Shown piece by piece: positions 1 to 5,327 of a stretch of DNA of 12,536 nucleotides; positions within the stretch are counted from its first letter, which is position 1, and each line of letters starts with the position of its first letter. This DNA comes from Hyphomicrobium_A sp943371625 (GTDB lineage: Bacteria > Pseudomonadota > Alphaproteobacteria > Rhizobiales > Hyphomicrobiaceae): positions 1 to 12,536 of the forward strand of contig CALRVN010000068.1 of the NCBI GenBank assembly GCA_943371625.1, given 5' to 3'. The notes beneath the pieces were generated by a model that was not told the DNA's origin, searched no databases, and worked only from the letters and a program-made list of their open reading frames with translations. Both the position numbers and the translations under genes were made by a program.

Positions 1-36
1 TCCGGAAGCACTCTAGCGCCACACGCAAGAGATTTA

Positions 37-77
37 TCGAGGCGCCAGTTGAATGACTGGCGCCTCGACGCATTTTT
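37..77 (+). terminator. Intrinsic terminator of a gene upstream of the window
   Basis: A perfect 13-bp stem (37-49 with 56-68, core CGAGGCGCCAGT) encloses a 6-nt loop and is followed within 5 nt by five Ts (73-77). The T run lies on the right, so it ends transcription coming from the left on the plus strand. No gene for it is visible, so that gene must lie left of position 37. Confidence 0.85.
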
Positions 78-357
78 GCGACGCGTACGGCGCATCGCCG
101 CAGGCTATTAACCCTGCCCCAATCTCACCACACGGCGGGGCACACTGCCTCGCAACCCGGAACGGTCCTCTGCATGGAGTGACCACCGTGATGCGGCTCG
201 ACGGACAGGCGAGCTTAGTACCGGGGATTGCGCAGGCTCGTTTCCACGGTGGCTGGCTTATTGCGGCTGTCGATGCGAGGCGAGCTGCGAATGGAAATGG
301 GGCGCGGGCTCGGGAGTGAGCCGCCCCGGAAATTCTCTGACATATCCAGGAGTAAAC
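78..357 (+). other. Intergenic region and leader of the M15 peptidase gene
   Basis: About 280 bases without a convincing gene. Open frames here have atypical protein composition and no ribosome site. The only structure seen is an imperfect hairpin at 299-327: GGGGCG pairs with CGCCCC, then GCTC with GAGC, with a 3-nt bulge on the left. It lies just before the ribosome-binding site AGGAG at 349-353. No promoter could be assigned with confidence. Confidence 0.4.
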
Positions 358-1035
358 ATGATCAAGCGGCTCTCATCCGCAGCGATCGGCGTTGCGCTCG
401 TATTCGCGGCCACCGCGGCCCAGGCAGGACCCTACTACGGCTATGATGGCCGCAACTTCGGTGAGGCCCCACCGCTCAACTGGGGGCGCCCGGAGGCCGT
501 GAACGTCAAGCGGGTGAAGGACGACCCGGAGGCGCCGCGCAAGTGCCTCACCAAGCCCGTGCATGAGCTGCTCGACAAGGTCGAAGCCCGCTTTGGACCG
601 GTGAAGGTCATCTCGACGTGCCGTCCGGGCGCGCGCATCGCGGGTTCGGGCCGTATCTCGCGTCACGCCAGCGGCAACGCCGTCGACTTCGAGGCGGGCA
701 ACCGCAAGGGCGCGATCATCAACTGGCTGGTGACCAATCATAAAACCGGGGGCACGATGACCTACCCGGACATGAGCCACATCCATATCGACATCGGGCA
801 GCACTTCGTGTCGCTAGCTGGTGGACGCAAGTACGCCAGCCGCAACACCGGCAGCAGCAGCAATCGTCGTGTCGCGAGCAACTCGCGTTCGTACGACGAG
901 CCACGTGCGTCCGGCCGTTCCTCGCGCCGCTATACGCGTCAGGCTTCGTATGAGCAGCGCGGTTACTACGCCCCGTCCTATTACGGGCGTGGCAATTCCG
1001 ACTACTCGAACGGGTACGCGACAATCTATCGTTGA
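358..1035 (+). CDS. Secreted M15-type (D-Ala-D-Ala carboxypeptidase-like) peptidase with Ser/Arg/Tyr tail
   Basis: A 225-residue protein. The ATG at 358 is chosen because AGGAG stands 4 nt upstream and the product begins with a clear Sec signal peptide (residues 1-23, cleavage after AAQA). An upstream in-frame ATG at 316 would bury this signal. Residues about 45-155 resemble the YcbK/DUF882 and M15 peptidase fold. SRHASGNAVDF supplies H103 and D110, and SHIHID supplies H141 and H143, matching the zinc-ligand pattern HxxxxxxD...HxH. C63 and C88 could form a disulfide in the periplasm. Family members cleave or bind peptidoglycan peptides. Residues about 160-225 are low complexity, rich in Ser, Arg, Tyr and Gly, and probably disordered. 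A terminator follows, so the gene looks monocistronic. Enzyme activity and substrate are inferred. Confidence 0.82.
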   Translation: MIKRLSSAAIGVALVFAATAAQAGPYYGYDGRNFGEAPPLNWGRPEAVNVKRVKDDPEAPRKCLTKPVHELLDKVEARFGPVKVISTCRPGARIAGSGRISRHASGNAVDFEAGNRKGAIINWLVTNHKTGGTMTYPDMSHIHIDIGQHFVSLAGGRKYASRNTGSSSNRRVASNSRSYDEPRASGRSSRRYTRQASYEQRGYYAPSYYGRGNSDYSNGYATIYR

Positions 1036-1085
1036 ACAGATCGTCATCGCGCTTCCCCTGACGGGGGTGGGGTGCTAGAGAACAT

Positions 1086-1124
1086 GGAGGTGCCGGGCCG
1101 CGAGGTTTGGCACCTTTCGTTTTT
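1086..1124 (+). terminator. Intrinsic terminator after the M15 peptidase gene
   Basis: AGGTGCC (1088-1094) pairs perfectly with GGCACCT (1109-1115). The stem continues inward through GGGCC/GGTTT (three G-U and two G-C pairs) to a GCGA tetraloop of the GNRA class (1100-1103). It is followed by TTCGTTTTT to 1124. It lies about 50 nt after the stop codon of the peptidase gene. Confidence 0.8.
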
Positions 1125-1549
1125 GCCGGGCCTCGACCTAGTCGTCGAGACGTCTTCGGGGCGCGACGGGTGCGTCCGGGACGTTGCCGTAGAGGTGTCC
1201 GGAGATCGCCTTGCCTCTCCAACACGCCGTAAATTTGCCGCGATCTGAAACGCCGGCGCTGGTGTTCGAAAGTAAGATCGTCTCTTCGCGGTGTGCTGCC
1301 AAGTCTTGAGAATCATGGGCCTTTAAGGCCATGTTTCCGTTACGCAGTATTGAGCGAAAGGAGCTCTGCTCCTTGCGCAACGTAACCTTGCCTTTCGCCA
1401 TAGAGCGGTCCATATAGGGCCGATCGAACACGCCTTGGTTTACTCTACGACGGCGCTTGCGCGTCGACACTGGACGGCTCCATCGCGCGATTTGATGTCC
1501 TCAGGCATTCCGCCCAGAGGGGATTGCCTAATTGCTTTGGAGAGACTTG
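1125..1549 (+). other. Long intergenic region, probable structured 5' leader of cspA
   Basis: About 425 bases with no supported gene. Two structures stand out. One is a near palindrome, GGCCTT-T-AAGGCC at 1318-1330, flanked by CATG-like sequence. The other is a hairpin at 1354-1378 whose stem AAGGAGC/GCTCCTT (3-nt loop TCT) extends by GCG/CGC across one mismatch. Long structured leaders are known for cold-shock genes in other bacteria. That this region is transcribed as the cspA leader is inference. A minus-strand frame through it lacks a ribosome site and is not accepted as a gene. Confidence 0.4.
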
Positions 1550-1756
1550 ATGGCAAACGGCACTGTGAAGTGGTTCAACGGCCAGAAGGGCTACGGCTTC
1601 ATCCAGCCGGATGAAGGCGGCAACGACGTATTCGTGCACATCTCGGCTGTCGAGCGCGCTGGTCTTTCGACGCTTCGCGAGGGGCAGAAGATCGCCTACG
1701 AGACCGAGACGGGCCGTAACGGCAAGATCGCTGCAGTCAATCTGCGGCCGCTCTAA
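1550..1756 (+). CDS. cspA: Cold-shock protein, CspA family
   Basis: A 68-residue single cold-shock domain, the usual family length. The ATG at 1550 follows GGAGAG (1539-1544) with 5-nt spacing and gives the standard start MANGTVKWFN. An in-frame ATG at 1532 has no such site. Both nucleic-acid-binding motifs are present: RNP1 KGYGFIQ at residues 13-19 and RNP2 VFVHI at 27-31. The family binds single-stranded RNA and DNA and acts as an RNA chaperone. Some members are cold induced and others constitutive, and the sequence alone does not say which this is. The long upstream region with hairpins fits leader-based control. A terminator separates it from infA, another OB-fold RNA-binding protein in the same direction. 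Confidence 0.95.
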   Translation: MANGTVKWFNGQKGYGFIQPDEGGNDVFVHISAVERAGLSTLREGQKIAYETETGRNGKIAAVNLRPL

Positions 1757-1763
1757 AAGAACC

Positions 1764-1777
1764 GCGGAACGTTCCGC
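1764..1777. repeat. 14-bp perfect palindrome after cspA
   Basis: GCGGAACGTTCCGC is self-complementary and lies 7 nt after the cspA stop codon, directly before TTT and the following terminator. As RNA it could form a 5-bp hairpin with a 4-nt loop. It may add to termination or protect the mRNA 3' end, or be a protein site. No specific role can be assigned. Confidence 0.45.
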
Positions 1778-1782
1778 TTTCG

Positions 1783-1818
1783 GGGGAGCAGGGCGCAACT
1801 GCTCCCCTCCCTTATTTT
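1783..1818 (+). terminator. cspA: Intrinsic terminator of cspA
   Basis: A perfect 9-bp stem, GGGGAGCAG (1783-1791) with CTGCTCCCC (1799-1807), encloses the loop GGCGCAA. TCCCTTATTTT follows. The position 27 nt after the cspA stop fits a single-gene transcript. Part of the transcripts may read on into infA. Confidence 0.75.
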
Positions 1819-1873
1819 GGGCTTGAGCGCTCAACGCAGTTTCTACCGCGTCGAGCGCAGACTAAGGTACCTG

Positions 1874-2161
1874 ATGGCCAAGGAAGAAATGCTCGAGTTT
1901 GAAGGCGTTGTGGAGGAGGTGCTCCCCGATGCACGCTGCCGCGTCAAGCTCGACAACGGACATGAGGTGATTGCCTACACGTCCGGGCGCATGAAGAAGA
2001 ACCGCATTCGCATCCTTGCCGGCGACAAGGTCACCATCGAGATGACGCCGTACGACCTCACCAAGGGTCGCATCAACTTCCGCCACAAGGACACGCGTCC
2101 GGGCGGTGGTCCTCCGGCATCGCAGCGTCCCGGCGGCGCGGGCAACTTCCGTCGGCGCTAA
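1874..2161 (+). CDS. infA: Translation initiation factor IF-1 with C-terminal extension
   Basis: Residues 1-72 match IF-1 throughout (MAKEEMLEFEGVV..., GRMKKNRIRILAGDKV, MTPYDLTKGRI), a single OB fold. IF-1 binds the A site of the 30S subunit and assists start-codon selection together with IF-2 and IF-3. The ATG at 1874 has AAGG (1864-1867) 6 nt upstream and yields the canonical N terminus. Starting at 1817 would add residues with no IF-1 match. The product is 95 residues, against about 72 in the family. The extra residues 73-95 are rich in Gly, Pro and Arg and end in FRRR, so they form a basic, probably flexible tail. The neighbour cspA is another OB-fold RNA-binding protein. This could be a second infA copy beside a canonical one elsewhere, which cannot be tested here. 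Confidence 0.93.
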   Translation: MAKEEMLEFEGVVEEVLPDARCRVKLDNGHEVIAYTSGRMKKNRIRILAGDKVTIEMTPYDLTKGRINFRHKDTRPGGGPPASQRPGGAGNFRRR

Positions 2162-2204
2162 AGCCGATCACGCGACAACTCGTTTTGAAATTGCGTCGTT
2201 GCGC

Positions 2205-2223
2205 GAAAGCGCTGCGCGCTTTT
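2205..2223 (+). terminator. infA: Possible weak terminator of infA
   Basis: AAAGCGC (2206-2212) pairs perfectly with GCGCTTT (2216-2222) around a 3-nt loop, 45 nt after the infA stop. The 3' arm ends in TTTT, but no long T run follows. It is therefore only a candidate terminator or an mRNA 3'-end hairpin. Confidence 0.35.
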
Positions 2224-2302
2224 CGGCGTGCGCATGTCCGAAGTCGGGCCGCGCAGCCCACAGGTTGTATGACGGCTCCATGTTTTAGCCGGGGCCCCGA
2301 CA

Positions 2303-2324
2303 CGCGACTCAGTCATCAGTCGCG
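2303..2324 (+). repeat. Hairpin directly before the nuclease start codon
   Basis: CGCGACT (2303-2309) pairs perfectly with AGTCGCG (2318-2324) around an 8-nt loop. It ends 2 nt before the ATG at 2327, occupying the place where a ribosome-binding site would normally sit. No purine-rich ribosome site is visible in this stretch. It may limit translation or suggest that the true start is downstream. Confidence 0.5.
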
Positions 2325-2326
2325 TC

Positions 2327-3070
2327 ATGACAGTAGACGTAAAGTATTGGGTTACACGCCGGACGGTGGCTTCTGCGCTGGTCGGAGTGGTTTCGCTCGG
2401 AGTGCTTTCGCTGGTGCCCGCGCGCGAGATTGAGGCGCGGCCGGCAGCCGATCATGGCGTCGAGCACGGCTCGGTCAGCGGTGCAGCGCGCGTCATCGAC
2501 GGCGATACGATCGAGATCGAGGGGCGGAGCATCCGCCTCGAGGGGATCGATGCGCCCGAGCACGGTCAGACGTGCGGGCGGCGCTTCTTCGGGACCTGGA
2601 AATGCGGCACGGCCGCCGCCGCGGCGTTGCGTGAAGCCGTTACCGGCCGCAGCGTCACCTGCGAGAGCCACGGCGACGACAAGTACGGCCGCATGCTCGG
2701 CATCTGCTTCGTCGACGGCGAGGACATCAACGCGAAAATGGTGCGCGAAGGCTTTGCCTGGGCGTTCGTGAAGTACTCGAAGACGTACGTGCGCGAGGAA
2801 GCCGAAGCGCGCGCGGACCGCGCGGGCATCTGGACCGGCGACGCGCAGCCGGCGTGGAAATACCGCGAGAAGCGTTGGGCCGGGGCCGAGCAGGCCGCGC
2901 CAAGCGGGTGCGCCATCAAGGGCAATGTGACAGCACACGGACACATTTATTACACGCCCTGGAGCCCGCGATACGCGACGGTGAAGATCGAGATGGAGAA
3001 GGGCGAGCGCTGGTTCTGCAGCGAGGCGGAGGCGATGGCGGCGGGGTGGCGCGCGGCGGCTGTTCCGTGA
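2327..3070 (+). CDS. Exported thermonuclease (SNase-like) with alphaproteobacterial C-terminal module
   Basis: A 247-residue protein. Residues about 9-31 are basic then hydrophobic, so it is a signal peptide or membrane anchor. Residues 53-180 form a staphylococcal-nuclease domain: VIDGDTIEI with D58 and D60; IRLEGIDAPE with R70 and E78, the equivalents of SNase R35 and E43; and DKYGRMLG with R122, the equivalent of R87. The calcium-site and catalytic residues of the family are therefore present, which supports a phosphodiesterase that degrades DNA or RNA outside the cytoplasm. Residues 195-243 (CAIKGN..., GERWFCSEAEA, AGWR) form a short module I recognise from alphaproteobacterial SNase proteins, of unknown role. 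The start is uncertain: the ATG has no ribosome site and sits against a hairpin. A GTG at codon 14 would shorten the signal region. Confidence 0.88.
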   Translation: MTVDVKYWVTRRTVASALVGVVSLGVLSLVPAREIEARPAADHGVEHGSVSGAARVIDGDTIEIEGRSIRLEGIDAPEHGQTCGRRFFGTWKCGTAAAAALREAVTGRSVTCESHGDDKYGRMLGICFVDGEDINAKMVREGFAWAFVKYSKTYVREEAEARADRAGIWTGDAQPAWKYREKRWAGAEQAAPSGCAIKGNVTAHGHIYYTPWSPRYATVKIEMEKGERWFCSEAEAMAAGWRAAAVP

Positions 3071-3172
3071 GCCATTAAGGGCGTTCGGCAACGACCTGCA
3101 AACGTCGTCATTTAACGGTTCTGAAGGGCGCCCGGCCTAGTGTCCGGGTTGCAAACTCAGAGGACTTGAGCC

Positions 3173-4012
3173 GTGAAGCCAGAAGGCCCGCGAGCCCTCA
3201 TCACAGCGATCGCCGAGCACCCTTTGGCGAGTGCACGAGACTTCATCGTGCTGGGTGCCATCATGCTGTTCTGCGTGCTGATGGCGCAGCAGTACGACGT
3301 CTTCGGATTCTTCGCCGCGCTCGCATACCCACGCCGGGAGATATCGCCTGCCGAGGCGGTGACGCTCGGCGCAATCGGCGCGATGTGCGTGTGGGTGTTC
3401 ATCTCGCGCCGTCTCGCCGACGCGGGTGGCAGCGGCGTCTCGGCCGAGGCGCTGGCAAATGAGATGCGGCTGCTGCGACGGCTGGCGATGCAGGACCCGC
3501 TGACGAATTTGCCCAATCGGCGCGTGCTGCTCGAAGCGCTCGAAGTCGCCACCGAGGTTCCGCCAACGGGCGGCCGGGCGCACGCATTCTTTCTGCTCGA
3601 CCTCAATGGGTTCAAGCACGTCAACGATCGCTATGGACATGCCGTCGGCGACGAGGTGCTGAAGGCGGTAGTCGGGCGCTTTCGCCGTGCCGCGCGCTCC
3701 AGAGACGTCTTTGCACGGTTGGGTGGCGACGAGTTTGCCGTGTTGTCGCGCAATGTCGATGAGGACAGCGCACGCGACATCGGCGGGCGGTTCCTCGACG
3801 TGCTGCGCAACGAGATCAGGGTCGGCGACACGACGCACGCGATCGGCGTTGCGATCGGTGCGGCGCTGTTCCCTTACGACGGCGATAGCGCGGAGAAGGT
3901 GCTGCGCCACGCCGATGTCGCGATGTATCGCGCCAAGGCCGAGCCGAATTCGTCGATGGTGTTCTTCGGCGAGATCGCCGCCGAAGAAATCGGCCGCAAG
4001 ATGATGGCGTGA
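3173..4012 (+). CDS. Membrane-anchored diguanylate cyclase (GGDEF)
   Basis: A 279-residue protein starting at GTG 3173, with AGAGGA at 3159-3164 giving 8-nt spacing. Two membrane helices (about residues 24-39 and 62-78) are joined by a loop of only about 22 residues, so no separate periplasmic sensor domain is seen. A short helix leads into DPLTNLPNRR (108-117), the entry signature of GGDEF domains. LLDLNGFKHVND carries metal ligand D143, and the active site GGDEF is complete at 184-188. The inhibitory I-site RxxD (RSRD, 175-178) lies exactly 5 residues before it. This predicts an active cyclase making c-di-GMP from GTP with product feedback. The downstream oxdC gene converges on it with 13 bp between stop codons. 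The signal sensed is unknown. Confidence 0.93.
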   Translation: MKPEGPRALITAIAEHPLASARDFIVLGAIMLFCVLMAQQYDVFGFFAALAYPRREISPAEAVTLGAIGAMCVWVFISRRLADAGGSGVSAEALANEMRLLRRLAMQDPLTNLPNRRVLLEALEVATEVPPTGGRAHAFFLLDLNGFKHVNDRYGHAVGDEVLKAVVGRFRRAARSRDVFARLGGDEFAVLSRNVDEDSARDIGGRFLDVLRNEIRVGDTTHAIGVAIGAALFPYDGDSAEKVLRHADVAMYRAKAEPNSSMVFFGEIAAEEIGRKMMA

Positions 4013-4025
4013 CGATGCCCGCCTG

Positions 4026-5282
4026 TCAGAGCGGCAGGATCACGGGCTTGCTGGTCGGGAAGCGGTCGATCGTCTCGTCCGTGATGTTCAGCGTGTGCCG
4101 AACCATCGCGCGAGGCGTGCGTGCGATCCAATCGACCAGCGACACATCGGAGAAATACGAGCTGCGGAAGACTTCGAGATAGACGATGTCGGTGTGGCCG
4201 GTGTTGCGCAGGAAGTGGCCCTGCGAGCGCTTCACATAGCCGATGTCGCCGGCGTTGAAGTTCTGCGTCACAGCTTTGGGGCCGGTCTCGAATACGGTCA
4301 ACTCGCCTTGACCTTCGATGATGTAGAGCCATTCGTCGGCATTTGGATGCCAGTGCATTTCGCGCATGCCGCCGGGATGAATGCGCACGAGCGCCGAGGC
4401 GATCGTCTGCAAGATCGGGAAGTTGCTTGAATCGGCGATGCGCACCTCGCCGCCCTTGGTCTTTTTCACGGGCGCCATTTCGCTGAGGGCGAAGCTTGAG
4501 CGCAGTTTCGGCGCGCCGGTGCCGGCTCGCGCCTCCTTCTGGTCCTGCTCAATGGGCCCAGGCAGGTTGTCCTGGAAGATGTAAAGGTCGTGCAGCGGGA
4601 TGTTCTTGAAGTCGTCGACCGACACGCCGAAGTTCAGCGCGAGCGCCTCAGGCTGAGTGTGTGCCAGCCACTGGGTGACGAGAAGCGTGTCGTACTCCGA
4701 GGCGCGGCCATTGTCGAAGCAGAGGATGAACTCGCATCCGTCCTCGCCGATGCCCTGCAGCGAATGGGGAAGCCCGGCGGGAAAATACCAGAGGCCGCCC
4801 TCGCGCACGTCCTCGACGTTCGCGCGTCCGTCCTGGTCGATGGTGGTGATGCGGCAGGCGCCTTTGGTGACGAAGGCCCACTCGGCGAAGACATGCCAAT
4901 GCATCTCGCGGACGCCGCCGCGCGTCAGGCGCATGTTCACGCCGGCGATCTCCTCGGAGATCTGGAAGTCGGCCTGCGTCACCTCCCGCGCCCAACCGCC
5001 GTTCTGGATGCGACGGGGAGCGTTGTTGAAGGTGGCCCAGAACAGCGGCAACGAGCCTACGTCGGTTGCCGGAGGAGAGAGTGCGGCTGGGAATTGGCCG
5101 GAGATGGCGGGATTGTTCGGGCCGATGACCGTCGTGCTTGCAGGATTTCCCTCGGTGTTGATCGCCCCTTGCGGAGGCTGATCGGGATTGCCGAAGGTTG
5201 CTGCTTGCGTCGATGAAGCTGCCGTCATCAGTCCTCCTGCCGCTGTTGCGACGAGAACGTCGCGACGCGAAATCTTGTCCAT
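4026..5282 (-). CDS. oxdC: Tat-exported bicupin oxalate decarboxylase
   Basis: A 418-residue protein starting at ATG 5282, with GGAG 8 nt upstream. The N terminus SRRDVL (5-10) plus an Ala-rich stretch is a twin-arginine signal, so the enzyme folds with its metal and is exported. Two cupins follow. Site 1 ligands are H128, H130 (MHWH), E134 and H173 (LPHS). Site 2 ligands are H310, H312 (MHWHP), E317 and H356. Arg residues R125 and R307 precede each HWH, as in Bacillus OxdC. The flexible lid that is SENST in Bacillus OxdC is SEYDT here (195-199), keeping the catalytic Glu (E196). The reaction is oxalate to formate plus CO2, needing Mn and O2. An oxalate oxidase or related bicupin activity is less likely because the lid Glu is kept. 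It lies 45 bp after the outer-membrane protein gene, probably in one transcript. Confidence 0.9.
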   Translation of the reverse strand: MDKISRRDVLVATAAGGLMTAASSTQAATFGNPDQPPQGAINTEGNPASTTVIGPNNPAISGQFPAALSPPATDVGSLPLFWATFNNAPRRIQNGGWAREVTQADFQISEEIAGVNMRLTRGGVREMHWHVFAEWAFVTKGACRITTIDQDGRANVEDVREGGLWYFPAGLPHSLQGIGEDGCEFILCFDNGRASEYDTLLVTQWLAHTQPEALALNFGVSVDDFKNIPLHDLYIFQDNLPGPIEQDQKEARAGTGAPKLRSSFALSEMAPVKKTKGGEVRIADSSNFPILQTIASALVRIHPGGMREMHWHPNADEWLYIIEGQGELTVFETGPKAVTQNFNAGDIGYVKRSQGHFLRNTGHTDIVYLEVFRSSYFSDVSLVDWIARTPRAMVRHTLNITDETIDRFPTSKPVILPL

Positions 5283-5327
5283 AAGCCATCTCCAGATGAT
5301 GGGCGCACGCGAGTAACGGTGGCGGTG

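Noticed and set aside
53..319. Plus-strand open frame before the M15 peptidase gene
   Set aside because: It starts inside the terminator hairpin, has no ribosome site and no recognisable protein features.
1138..1470. Minus-strand open frame upstream of cspA, with an internal start MAKGKVTLRKEQ at 1400
   Set aside because: The internal N terminus looks plausible, but there is no ribosome site, codon usage is mixed, no family is recognised, and it overlaps conserved-looking hairpins.
4017..4047. Possible shared terminator between the converging GGDEF and oxdC genes
   Set aside because: GCCCG/CGGGC plus CCTG/CAGG can pair, but a 4-nt bulge interrupts it, no T run follows on either strand, and most of it lies inside the oxdC coding end.
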